DNA of 64,000 nt, taken from positions 6,747,501-6,811,500 of the forward strand of contig OW203992.1 in NCBI GenBank assembly GCA_934047225.1, given 5' to 3'. The DNA is from Ypsolopha sequella (lineage: Eukaryota > Arthropoda > Insecta > Lepidoptera > Ypsolophidae). The translations under genes were made by a program, and so were the position numbers. Below the pieces are notes generated by a model, which saw only the letters and a program-made list of their open reading frames with translations, did no database searches and was not told the origin of the DNA. Within the stretch, counting starts at the first letter, position 1, and each line of letters begins with the position of its first letter. Shown here piece after piece: positions 51,462-62,936 of this stretch.

Positions 51462-53588
51462 AAATGCGATTGGAATACATACACAACTACCTTAAGAATA
51501 TATATGATTGACAAATGGCTTTGGTATTTAGTTTGTATGAACTAGGATTGCTCCACCGGCCTCTTAAACAACTAGCTCGTGCCTCCGGTTTTAGTTAATT
51601 TCCTGATAAGCTACGAGCTTTCTTCTTTAGTAAGAAGGTTATCAAATATTTTGAACAGTCTACCGGTGCGTGATAATTATAGACAATTTTATCAAATCTT
51701 CATGTATCCTTTTTCATATGACCGTTGTAAGTGCGTTGTAAAACAAAGCTCAGTGGTAAAATTAATTAATATGGCAGCTGCTGATGGAATGACTCAAGTT
51801 GTATCAGCAGAGGCACCTTGAGGAACGCCAATCTCGCATACTTGGATATAATGTCATCCAATGTTCATGATCATATATTATGTAGAATCTGGTCTTAGAC
51901 ATAAAAATGTAGATCCAATATCCAAGTAGATCTACAATCATTCAATTTCAATTTGACTAAAAGAAAACTCTATAAACTTTAGAAAATTGTGAGCACGCAA
52001 AGCTTACCTAAAAGCATTTTATAATATGTATTTCAAGGCTGAAATTTACAAGTGAAGTTATAGCCAAAATCTCGTTACTGGATGGATGCCAAAAATAGAA
52101 ACTCTTTACATAAATAACGAAGAACATATTGAATCGCCGGAGAAGTCATCTGATGTCGAAACAACAACTCAATTGTGTTCAATGGGAATAAGTTTACCGA
52201 AGCGTGCCCGGTTTATTGGTTAATTTGTATTTAATAGCTAATACTCCAATTGATGTATTTAATCTTCCAATAGAATGGCTTGGGGCGACTTTGTTAATCA
52301 ATTTGGAAGGTCTTAAACATTGGGAGTTGTCAATGTTGTAGAAACTGTAACCTACATTTGGGTTCCAAAATCTTTTTCAACATCAACAGAGAGCCAATCA
52401 GCTAAGAATGTACCAAAACAGGTTTGCCCTTCCGAGACAAACGTGAGAATCGCTGCGGTGACTTCAAAATTGGTCGTGTAAACATCTTTGGAACTTTAAA
52501 ATTGTAGACGATATATGGCCGGAAGTGTAAAGGAAAAGGCTTTCAAGCTTACGTCTCACAAAACGTACCCGGACGTTCTGTCAATTTAGAAGTGATCTGC
52601 TTGGAAAGAGGCTTATTCCTTAGGAATATAAAAAAACTGACGCTCTCAAACATAATGTTTTCGGTTATTTTACTGAGATCGCAACTAGTGTCTGAAGCCG
52701 GAAACTGGCTATAGATAATACTCGTATATAGTACTCGTCTATATGAACAAATTTTACTATGGAGCCAATCCTCGAATCGCCAAAAAGAAATCTGCTGTTC
52801 CATTGAAAAGTTACAAAGCTACCCGATCAAAATGTATGAAACAACCGATTTTTTTTTAACGATTTCTCATTTTTTTTTCACGAATAATAGTTCGTATGCT
52901 TGGGTACTTGGGTATAATGTACGGATCTTTGTCGTCGTTTTAGAGTTGCAGATTGACGAAGACATACAGACACCGGGAATTCGTTTTTTTTTTTACGGAA
53001 CCCGTACAATACATATACAATGATTGAATACTGAATCCAAAATCATGAGGCTGTAAAGTCGGACTCTGTCAGTTTACACGACAAATGCGAACTTCTACTC
53101 AAGAAACTTTAATTGTTTACCAGAAGACATAAGAAATTTAAGAATCTTACCAACAGTACGTTGGCATTGCCTTCATATTTCACAAACAATGCTTCGTTAG
53201 ACGTGCCCGTAGGACGTAAAGTACATAATTTTCTTCGCTTTAGATTTCCACAAATTCTTTGGTGTTGCCAAATAGAAAAGTTTTGAGACAATGCTTTATG
53301 TCCCTATTGTTTACTATAACCACACCCCCGTCACTTCATAGTCAAGGCTCAAGTTATTTACCTACACTCTCACGCGCGCATCTGGCTTGTCCGCACACGC
53401 TTGTGTGTGTGCGTGAGCTAGTCTAGGGCTGGCAGCAAGCGTGTGAGCGTCGTCGCCCGAGAGGGACACAATATAAGTCAGCAACTTATGTGATTCTCTT
53501 CCTAAATTTTAGCGTAGTCCAATTTCTGGTTCCCCGTGGATTAATCAGTATTAAAAAAATATATGTATATATATATATATATATATAC
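51462..53588. other. Stretch with weak retroelement traces
   Basis: On the minus strand near 51810-51840 EIGVPQGAS resembles the GVPQGS motif of non-LTR reverse transcriptases, but the flanking frame is broken. Other frames show no domain. No gene supported. A (TA)n run lies at about 53560-53586. Confidence 0.3.
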
Positions 53589-53850
53589 AAGGTTAAATTC
53601 AATTAGTTGGCGAAATTTGAAACATATGTAGAACATGTCCGTATGAATAACTTTTTTTAATAGGATAGTGAAAAATTCTTAAAACTCGTTTTCACCTTTC
53701 CATACTGGACGAGTCAGCTGATCGGAGCTATTTGTATAGGAGGAAGTGAAAAAAAGTTAAGAATTTCGCTTAGCTCCCATGCAAACAGTTGTCCATATAG
53801 ACTAGTACTACCTTTGTTTTGAGTTTCGCCAAATAATGTTATTTAACCTT
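53589..53850. repeat. MITE of about 262 bp
   Basis: Ends AAGGTTAAATTCAATTAGTT and AATGTTATTTAACCTT, with TTGGCGAAA / TTTCGCCAA next in. The borders are TA-rich on both sides. Confidence 0.65.
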
Positions 53851-53867
53851 ATATATGTATATAAATC

Positions 53868-54066
53868 GTTACGACCTGAATGCCCCGGGGGGTGTCGGAT
53901 GTGTTCCGAGTGTGAACTTTGAAATGCAAGTCACAGTCCACCCACACTCGGTAAACCCGCGTTTCACCTGCAAATATTACGTCCCAACGTGATGGGTGGT
54001 GAGCCTTAATCGAACCTTAATCTCAAGATTAAGAGGCCAGCGTTCTACCCCTGAGTTACCGCTGCT
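53868..54066 (-). repeat. tRNA-derived SINE
   Basis: Contains CCCCGGGGGGTGTCGGATGT, ATTACGTCCCAACGTGATGG and, at the tRNA-like end, CAAGATTAAGAGGCCAGCGTTC and GAGTTACCGC. It is shortened in the middle compared with 41325-41655. Confidence 0.75.
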
Positions 54067-56524
54067 TTTTCGTTACTTTAAAAGTAATATATATATATAT
54101 ATATATAGTATGCCTAAGCTTAGTAAGTACCTATATAGTTTCGTATGCATAAATGATCATCATATAATTAACAACTACTCAAACATAAATTTTGGAAAAA
54201 AAATGAAAACTTGTCAAAACATGGAAAGTTATAAATACTGATTTTATTGTTCCAATTGCGTTACTGAACGAAATTGTAAGGTTTGATCACGCAATTCTAA
54301 TTTTTGAAAAAAAGTTTTCCAGGCATCCATAAACACTGCAATAACGCACCATACTGATTAAAAATCAGTATCGTGATAAAACTTTGTAACAAAACACGCG
54401 CGCAGCAAACGAGTGGTAATCGAGCTCTGCCTGACTCCAGATTTCCACTAACTTGCGGGGGACCGCGGGGGACGTTAAATTCGCGCGGGGAGGTGAGTGT
54501 CGCTTCTTTACGTAGTAATACTTTATATTCTCTGCTATAACGAAGCAAGGGAGGGACTGATTCTGACCCCCGCTTCTAAGATTATCCAACTAAAACTTAT
54601 TTCTTTGTAAATTGGTGACATTTTAATTCGACATAAAAATCGTCAAAATTAAGAATCGGCTCTGTGGAACATTATGAGCACACAGTTAAAACGACCTACA
54701 TTTTTACGCGGCAGAGTTCAGCCAACTCGTAATTCAGGTAATGGAAGTAAACTCCCTGGAGAACCGGAATAATGATAGGAATTTTAATATATCATGGGAA
54801 ATGGGTCTACTCCTTTCTCCAAGTTGTGTTCGTGTTTTGGTCAATGGGACAGAGAGATAGACCGTTGTAATTATTTTAGACAGGGACAATCCGAAAAATA
54901 TAAAATATTACATACGTAGATAGACACAGTTTCCCTCTGAAATCACCAAGATCTATCACCGACAGGCTGTTAGTGTAGGACCTAGCCGGTTCTAAAGAGA
55001 AATGAGTAAGCAAAGCAGTACTTAGAACATTTCTAAGAAAACAACACTATACTCTACGCAGCTGTAATTACAAAGGTACTATGTGTGGGATAAAAGAAGC
55101 CTTTTCTCTTTTCATAACGGGAAAGAAAGGCGTCCTAGACGGTAATGACGAGACGTGAAGGGTTTTCAGGATAAAAAATGAGTCTGGAAGAAGAAAAATA
55201 CGAAATTGAAGTGTTGTTAGGAACAATCCTGCTGTGATGCAGTCTATTTCTGGAGTCTTAAGAAGCATCCATAGAGCTGTAGAGTAAGTTTAGTTAAATA
55301 AAGGTTCAAAGTAACACTTAAATCCTTGCGAAGATAATAACATAGCGGGGTTTCCGTTGCGAATCATAAATATAAGTTGTAAGTCTCATGACTCACACGA
55401 ACGAGGCTGAGTAACCAAAGGATAATGCTGGTTTATCTAAATATACAGAAATAGCTTTTAAATAGAACAATAATAAAGGAAAATGGTTATCGTTCAATTT
55501 ATTAGCTTAGAGGCGGCTATAAGCAAATAGCTAGATAGAACCGTACATTTTCAAATGAGTGATCTTAGCGCTGACAAAATATTAATTGTTTCAACAAATA
55601 TTAAATAAAATTAAAAAGCAGTAAATGGAGCCAAAAGTCATAACTTACACATTTCTGATATCGCAATAAATTTTGTAATAAATAAAGTTTACCAACTTAT
55701 AAAATTTGTTTATGCCAGTGTAAAATCTGTAAGCAATTACCCAAACATTTTGCCCGATGACATCAAAGAGTCAAGAAACGAAGAAACTAAAAATAATTTC
55801 AAGAGCAAAACCGTAAAGCACTGCATTTTTACTGCTATGATGTAAGCGGCAAGTAGCTAAGGCTGTGATCATGAAATTTTACGCATACGCATTAAAGCAA
55901 AGTCATTTAATCGTGAAGGCGGTAATTTCTGATTAAATGGTCGATGGAATGTGAGTCAAAAACAAAAGCAACGAAATAGACAATCATCAAAGAACACCCA
56001 TATACAAGAAAGATAATACGAGAGCTCACATCGCGTGTGAAGCAACATTATGTCAGCAAAAAATCGAACCATATCTAGAATATTGCTGGCTTGCTTACCT
56101 ACGACCACCCCTGTGTCACAAATCTACTCAGAAGGCTTGGCATGATCGATTTCCTTTTATAAAACACGAGGATGGTCTTTTATTAGATGACGAAGGATGG
56201 ATAAAGGGCACTGGGCTGTCATGGACTGACGCAGCGACCGCGAACTTTTGATTGACAGCGCGTAAAAGGCAGAAAGGTCGACCAACCTAAACATAGAGAG
56301 AGAAAGGTTGTTATGGCTTTGGCTGAGTTTGTAAATATAATTGTGTTGGCGTTGTTATCTCAAGCCAAAGCAAACATGTCGATCTAGGTGTCAAATGATA
56401 CTTCAGAATGAGTGACACCAGACTGGCATTTAGTTTTAGTGCTCATTTATGACCACAATCAGACCACAATGTACTAAAAATATATTTGATGGATTCGGAA
56501 ATCTGTTAAAATATGTACAGTATA
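54067..56524. other. Stretch with nothing recognised
   Basis: A GC-richer patch at about 54395-54500 supports two overlapping minus-strand frames (83 and 74 codons) without recognised motifs. The rest is AT-rich. No LRCH first exon was found. Confidence 0.35.
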
Positions 56525-56676
56525 TGTACAGACAGCAAAGGAGATAAGTACCAAGGCCCAGCGCAAACACTTTGAACCTAAGACCTACAGGTGAGTGATG
56601 GGTGTGGGATGACTGTGGTCTTAGGATCAAAAAGTTTGCGCTGGGCCTGATTACTTATCTCTTTTGCTGTCTGTAC
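56525..56676. repeat. Palindromic MITE of 152 bp
   Basis: Begins GTACAGACAGCAAAGGAGAT and ends ATCTCTTTTGCTGTCTGTAC. An inner GGCCCAGCGCAAAC is matched by GTTTGCGCTGGGCC. Confidence 0.85.
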
Positions 56677-58207
56677 CTCAAAACTTACCATATGAAATGA
56701 GAATTAGGCAGTTAAGGAATCCCAATAAAATCCAATACATTACTTTTCATGACCAAGCATATTGATTCATAGCATAGTCTGTTTTGTATGGCATTCCATA
56801 TTTCACAACTTGGCACATTAGCAATTCATGGACGTCAGTGAGTTGGGTCAGGCGCACATGCTCATAAAAAGTGAATTCCGTTCTAAATATATTTATACTT
56901 TCTTTTCTAATTTACCGATCCATCATACAACAGACCGTCTAGGCTAGGCATGATATGTCGACGTCAAAACATGGTAGCTAAGTGACTAATGGCTGTGTTG
57001 AAACGCTCAAAACAAGTTCAGTCATCTAGTTTTTATGCGGCGTGGTGTCCTCGAAAAATAACCGCCATTGCCACGTGCAAACGAATCCACTTTCCATAGC
57101 TCCACTGCCTTTTCTGAAAGCTCCAGCAGAGTTCATTAGCGAACGAAGCAAACACGATATTTTTGCGATCACGACGCTAACGAACTTTTTGCAGAAATCA
57201 TCGGTGTCAAGGCGACGAAGGAATTTCGCAACAATTTAATAAACCAACCTATGAAACACTCCAGATATCTTTCGCTTATGTGATTGCAATGATAAGTATC
57301 AACATAATTCATCAAAGTCTCGGCATATTGGAGCAATGCGCCAAACTCTGGTGGTTTGCCAGCACGCTACACTGCGGGACTTCTCAACCTTGACCGAGCT
57401 GACTCCGCGATATAAATCTGGGCAGACATCGCTACGTGTGCACCAAATTATTCAATGTATTGTGCAAAGAAACTCTTTTAAAATCGCGCCTAAGAATAGA
57501 AAACCAGCTTCAAATGATCTTATCAAAGCTGATAAATATTCATACGACGATTGCCGCGTACATGTGACGTGAGGTATAAAAGTACTCTGAGATGATCTTA
57601 TCTATCGAGGAGATCGACAAAGCTGAAGGTGGTAAGACTGGTAGGAGTCCAACACGCGAGCAATAGTTGGTCAAAGCAATTCAAGTATTCCAAGAACTTG
57701 GAACGGAACCTCCGGACCTCCTTGCGCAGAAAACACACACGATTGTAGCTTTCGGCAGAGTAGTAGAAGCAGCCGTAGAGGTCTCCTTGACCTTGGCTCG
57801 CTCATCAGGTTGATTGAGGCTACATTACATCACGCAACGAAGACATTCACGACTTTATTACTCACATTGGCTGAATATACTAAGAGTATTATACGTGTAC
57901 TATTAGGGAACACTGCGCTGGCCCACTTATCGCCAGGAACTTTCCTCGATGTTACAATCCCTGTGTAAACTACTACTTGGTCGTATAGCCCAACGGTTGT
58001 CGGTAAACGAAACGTGAGCTTGGACATAGTGATGTCTTTAATGCCAGCCATCAATCACCGATGGTCGCACGCGCAATAAGCGATCGGCAATACGATCGGT
58101 CACGAGCTCATGGCATTATGAGATCGTGTGCCCCCATTCGGTTGCGACAACGACACTACGTACTGTATTGAATTTCAACTCCCCAGTACTAGCATGAACT
58201 GTTTAAG
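56677..58207. other. Unidentified, more protein-like stretch
   Basis: 57040-58130 has more even base composition than its surroundings and several medium frames on both strands, including a plus-strand one at about 57650-57968 with LLLTLAEYTKSIIRVLLG. None continues far and no family is recognised. It may be a decayed gene or mobile-element remnant. Confidence 0.3.
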
Positions 58208-58617
58208 AGGCTATGCGAATTTTATTTTTGTCACTGTCACTCCAAGCGAAAACACGCTCAGTGCGAGAGGGGCGGATTCAGGGCGAAAGCGAAAAATGTT
58301 AGTTTTATAATTTTTATAAAAAAACTAAAATAGCTAGCAAAATTTCAAATCTCTAGATATTGTTGAAACACACCTAATAAAATATGTTTGAGTTCTGTAT
58401 GGTTCCTATTCGTCAAACGAGGAGAAAAAGTGTGCTTGAAGACCTCATTTCAACAATTATTTCTATAGAGGAAAATGTATCCAAACATGTTTTCCAATTT
58501 CAAAACCGTAGGTTGTATAGTCAAAATGCATATACCGGAAATGTATTAAAATTTTCTGTGTATTCCATGAAATACACAGAAAAGAAATACCCGTATTTTT
58601 TTCGCATATCGCCTTAA
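58208..58617 (+). repeat. Dispersed repeat C, copy 2, with small open frame
   Basis: Same repeat as 15870-16288 in the opposite orientation. The frame MVPIRQTRRKSVLEDLISTI continues to YTEKKYPYFFRISP and stops at the terminal TTAA word (ATATCGCCTTAA). A partial third copy of the last 60 bp lies at 58858-58918. The terminus TTAAGGCG resembles the ends of the elements at 59202-60401. Confidence 0.65.
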
Positions 58618-59521
58618 GGGGGAACGATTCGCATCCTCTGCGAAACGCACCACTAAAGATGGTTCTTCTTATTTTTTAATTAAAAATATTAAATGAATGT
58701 GATTTATGACATTTCGCGAACATAGTTTAATGTCAATTAGGCTTTTTCGGCAAGTATTTTTTATTTTATGCATTACGTTGTAAATGCATGGGCACAAAAA
58801 ACTGAAAACACGCTTTTATACCTTAAATAAATACAACGTTATGCATAAAATAATGAAATTTTATTTCATGAAATACACAGAAAAGAAACACTTGTATTTT
58901 TTTCGCATATCGCCTTAAACAGTATCTGCTGATATTATCAGCTTGAAAATTCATGAGCGATGTATCAGTATAGACAGATATCGGTCGGCACTTCTTCGAA
59001 TTTGCATTCCATATCATAACCGTAACTGGTCTACTACAAAAATAAGGACGCATGAATCATCCGTATAAAAAACCGCCGCGTTCAGTACCAAATGTGTAAT
59101 ATAAGCATGTACTACCGGTCTCTAACGGTACTATAACGAATGATAGAAGCTGGTACTTTTATTTTGCGATGCTTGGTAATGGGTACACTGTGAATTTCTG
59201 CTTCAAGGGGCCTGGTATCGCCAAATGTGTACTTTCTAAAGCCTACTCCTCGTTTATGGCGGAACCAAAAATATTGTAAAAAATGTATATGGATTTATCA
59301 ACTGTAACAAAACGTATGCAACATATTTCTTTTTCATACCACCAAAACTTCTCTATGAAAAAAATTTCAACCGAATGTTGTTTTTTTAGCATTTCCTACT
59401 GCTCTTAAGCGGCTTGGTCGATTTAATTCATATATGCTTTGAATAATAGATAAACTTGATAGCTATAAACATAACATAGGATTATTCAATCGAACAATCA
59501 CGTCCATGTGAAAAGTATTAT

Positions 59522-60247
59522 TGTTGGAATGTACAAAAACAAATCAATATCATTTCAAAACTATATTCTGTCTCTTTCTTACTTGTTAAGGCGATTACCG
59601 TCGCCAAATTAGCAGCTCGATGTTTGTCTGTACGAATATCGACGGAAACGACATTGAAATAACGTTCATATCAGCGCACAATGCGTGGTGCCTGTTACGA
59701 CGCTCGCTGCGTCCTTGATAGGGCGAAATAGGAGAAAATAATACTTTTCACATGGACGTGATTGTTAGATTGAATAATCCTATGTTTCGTGTATGTTTAT
59801 CAAGTTTATCTATTCATCAAAGTATAAATGAATTAAATCGACCAAGCCACTTAGGAGCAGTAGGAAATTTAATCCAAAAAATACCATTCAGTTAAAACCA
59901 ATTTTCATATAGAAGTTTTGGTGGTACGAAAAAGAAAAATGTTGCATATATTGTCCTAGAGTTGATAATCTATAATACATTTTTTCAATATTTTTGGTTT
60001 GGCCATAAAAGAGGAGTAGGCTTTAGAAAGTACCCATTTGGCGATATTAAGCGCCTTAATATTTGTTTTTATGAACAAGCCACTTCAACCACTTGACTAA
60101 AAGTCCCTTGGATAGTTTTTCTTTACTGCCTGCGCCTTCAGCGAGCTATACGTGACACACCTCTCCTGACAAAATAACGATGAATAAATAGTATATTATT
60201 TGGATCGTTAAACTCTGCTTTTTACTGGAATACCTATATCCTAACAA
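59522..60247. mobile_element. Middle layer of the nest
   Basis: The borders ATTGTTGGAATGTA and TATATCCTAACAAT are approximate inverses, suggesting a separate element with short terminal repeats. It carries the TTAA element at 59586-60058, leaving flanks of about 64 and 189 bp of its own sequence. Confidence 0.5.
59586..60058. mobile_element. TTAA element, innermost copy
   Basis: 473 bp from TTAAGGCGATTACCGTCGCC to GGCGATATTAAGCGCCTTAA. The last 24 bp are an imperfect inverse of the first 24. TTAA at both ends fits a piggyBac-type target. No transposase frame. Confidence 0.7.
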
Positions 60248-60401
60248 TTATTTTCTCCTATTTCACCCTATCAAGGACGCAGCGAACGTCGTAAGCCACT
60301 AAGTATTACGCGCTGATTTCAATGATATTTCAGTGTCGTTTCCGTCGATATTCGTACCGACAAACATCGAGCTGCTAACTTGGTGACACTAATCGTCTTA
60401 A

Positions 60402-61817
60402 TAAAATCCGATTAGTATTAATTCTTGGAGCAGCAGCGAATGTGAAACCGAACGTTAGTATTTTTCTCGGTGATATAATAATAATTAGTAATTGGTTTAG
60501 ATAAAAGTCTGTTAATTTTACGTCGTACACAACGTTTAGGTTTTTTCAGTGCAGATTTAGGTAATTTATCGTATTTTTTTTTCTCGAGATCCAATTGTAA
60601 TTTCCATATACACGCCTTCAGCTGTTTTTCAGCTATACCGCGAAAGGGCAAACAGACGCTTAGCTACAAGGGTTACATATATTTGCAGAACCCCAAAAAC
60701 AAACTTATCTACATAATGATATGGTAATAAAACATTATGCAAATAAAAACAACGATAATTTGGAAATTGGTTTATTACGTCAAATATTATACAGTCATAG
60801 AAGATAATGAAATAAAGCAACACAATATAGGGAAACAAATCACAAAGGACGACACCTATTCGGTCAACCACCTGAAGTAGTTCCAGGGGAAATGACCTGA
60901 CCTAAACTAACATACAAACTGCTATCGGTTGAAATTGACCAGGTCATCGTTGACATCAATTTCAGCAGACATGTTGATAAAATTAAGGTCACACGTCAAC
61001 AGGCGTTGGTTTCGTCTTCAATTTAATCAAATCGGTTTTATGTTTAGGAAGTCAAATTAGACGAAGAGTTTGATAAAAGTTTGAATTATTGATACGGAAT
61101 TGCAAACAACTTTAAATGCAAAACAAATATTGTTTCAGAAAGTAATACTTATGATGTCATGCCTGATAAGGAAACTTGATATTGTAAAATAAAACATCTC
61201 AGTTCTTATCTACGCGTTAACTAATCATGAGAAAAAGCATAACAATAGTGTGATTGTGCTAACTAATGGTATAATGAATCTACTTTAAACATCTTGATGA
61301 TGTTATTGATGATGATATGATGTAACCAATCAATCGGAGTCATTTGGAGTGTAATTACAATATATTTATATAAGAATTTATTTACAGTACTGATTGTACA
61401 TTTCTATAGCAGTTGCGGTTGGAGTCGATACTCGAAATAATTGTGGAGGAAACAGGAATGTTTCACGGAACACATAAGGGCCACGTGCCGCCTGATCAAT
61501 ACGCCCGGCGACTCCGACCGGTGGGGACCGGCGGCGGCGTCACCCCTAAACACAGCTGATTCTACCCCCTCCCCCTGGCAGTTCGTTCACCCTCACCCCT
61601 CTGCACTCTGCACCCTCAACCGTAGCACCGAACTTGCCGAAAACATACACAAGGGATATAAAAGATTTCCCGAGGGCATTTGTCAAGGAAATTGCAAACG
61701 ATTTCCTGCTTTAAATAACGTACGAATTCAACCATAGAAAATCATTATTCAATTCAGTAAAAAATATTATCTAGATGGTTGACGCAATGACAAGTTTCAG
61801 TGGGACATTAGGAAACG
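60402..61817. other. Kinase 5' flank
   Basis: AT-rich with a GC-richer patch at 61485-61640. A 98-codon frame at 61441-61737 has no recognisable domain. AAGTTTCAG at 61791-61799 would be an acceptable splice acceptor 18 bp before the kinase ATG, so an untranslated first exon is possible. A basic minus-strand frame (60418-60651, with KKKYDKLPKSALKKPKR) is unrecognised. Confidence 0.35.
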
Positions 61818-62936
61818 ATGTACACACGCAAAAGTTATGGTCAATCCAAAGAAACGACTAGTTACGGAGCGGTATCGCAGACGCATACTATCCGTGATGG
61901 CTACACGGATCAACAACAGCAGCAGTACACTAAATACTTGAAGCAGCTTAAACATGAATTTGAATCCCGCTGGTGCAAAAATCCTTCCTATAAAGTAGAA
62001 ATCAGCGACTTGGAGCGGGTAAGAACACTTGGAACCGGAGCTTTTGGGAGAGTCATTCTGTTGAAGCATACAAAGAGCTTGAAATTCTACGCCATGAAAG
62101 TGCTTGAGAAGGAAAAGATACTGAAAATGAAACAGGTAGATCACACCCTTAACGAGAAGCGGATTCTAGAAGCCATTAGGTTCCCTTTTACGGTTTCTTT
62201 GGAGTTTAGTTTCAAGGACAACAGTTATATTTATTTCGTGATGCCCTTCGTGTCTGGAGGTGAAATGTTCACTCACCTGCGGCGTCTGGGCAAATTTGAC
62301 GAGCCCATAGCAAAATTCTATGCAAGCCAGGTAATTTTGGCCCTGGAATACTTGCATTTCTTAAATCTGATATACCGGGACTTGAAACCAGAAAACATTT
62401 TGGTAGAGAAAAGCGGGTATTTGAAGATTACAGATTTTGGCTTCTGCAAGATGGTACACGGTCGAACATGGACTTTGTGTGGGACTCCAGAATATTTAGC
62501 TCCCGAGTTGATATTGAGTAAAGGATATGGATTCTCGGTTGACTGGTGGTCTTTCGGGGTTCTTCTTTTCGAGATGAATGCGGGATATCCGCCTTTCTAC
62601 GCCAATGAACCAATGAAGACATATGAGAAAATCGTTGCTGGCAAATACAGGTGTCCTTCCAGTTTTAACTCTGAACTCAGAGACCTTTTAAAGAACGTAC
62701 TGCAAGTGGACATTACTAAGAGATTCGGAGTGATGAAGAATGGCGTCATGGACTACAAGAATCACAAATGGTTTAAAGGTATCGAGTGGGAGGCAATCTT
62801 AAATTGTCGATATCCACCGCCGTACATTCCCAAGTTCAAGATGCCAGGAGATACTAGTAATTTTGAACGGTACGAAGAAGAGCCAATAAAACCGGCAACT
62901 TACTGTCGATACGAATCAGAATTCATAGATTTCTAA
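61818..62936 (+). CDS. PKA catalytic-subunit-like protein kinase
   Basis: An uninterrupted 372-residue frame, close to the family's roughly 350 residues plus a Gln-rich N-terminal extension. It transfers phosphate to Ser/Thr of basic substrates. Visible: glycine loop GTGAFG (72-77), ATP lysine K94 (YAMK), helix-C E113, catalytic loop YRDLKPEN (186-193), DFG (206-208), activation-loop T219 in [16 protein letters not shown], and APE (228-230). E149, E192 and E252 match the residues that read P-3/P-2 arginines in PKA. It ends in the FxxF motif (FIDF). Odd: residue 2 is Tyr, so N-myristoylation is not possible, and the turn-motif Ser position (PKA S338) aligns with Ala360. The lack of introns suggests an old retrocopy; the intact frame suggests it is functional. 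Confidence 0.95.
   Translation: MYTRKSYGQSKETTSYGAVSQTHTIRDGYTDQQQQQYTKYLKQLKHEFESRWCKNPSYKVEISDLERVRTLGTGAFGRVILLKHTKSLKFYAMKVLEKEKILKMKQVDHTLNEKRILEAIRFPFTVSLEFSFKDNSYIYFVMPFVSGGEMFTHLRRLGKFDEPIAKFYASQVILALEYLHFLNLIYRDLKPENILVEKSGYLKITDFGFCKMVHGRTWTLCGTPEYLAPELILSKGYGFSVDWWSFGVLLFEMNAGYPPFYANEPMKTYEKIVAGKYRCPSSFNSELRDLLKNVLQVDITKRFGVMKNGVMDYKNHKWFKGIEWEAILNCRYPPPYIPKFKMPGDTSNFERYEEEPIKPATYCRYESEFIDF

Larger units (their letters stand above)
59202..60401. mobile_element. TTAA element, inverted copy split by a nested insertion
   Basis: Two halves, 59202-59521 and 60248-60401, are together the inverse of the element at 59586-60058. The right end reads ATTAGTGTCACC-type sequence into CGTCTTAA. 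It is interrupted at a TATTATT word by DNA spanning about 59522-60247. Divergence from the inner copy is roughly 10-15 percent by eye. Confidence 0.7.

Noticed and set aside
51579..51840. Reverse transcriptase motif GVPQGAS on the minus strand and an 80-codon plus-strand frame
   Set aside because: The motif is isolated and its frame is broken within a few residues. Too weak to annotate as an element.
54297..54589. Possible LRCH first exon in a GC-richer patch on the minus strand
   Set aside because: The frames (83 and 74 codons) show no LRR or conserved LRCH N-terminal motif and no donor in the needed phase could be justified.
60418..60651. 77-codon basic minus-strand frame
   Set aside because: Lys-rich and superficially protein-like, but no family recognised and it lies in AT-rich repeat flank. 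Not enough for a gene call.
61441..61737. 98-codon frame upstream of the kinase
   Set aside because: No domain, and composition follows a GC-rich patch. More likely 5' flank or UTR.
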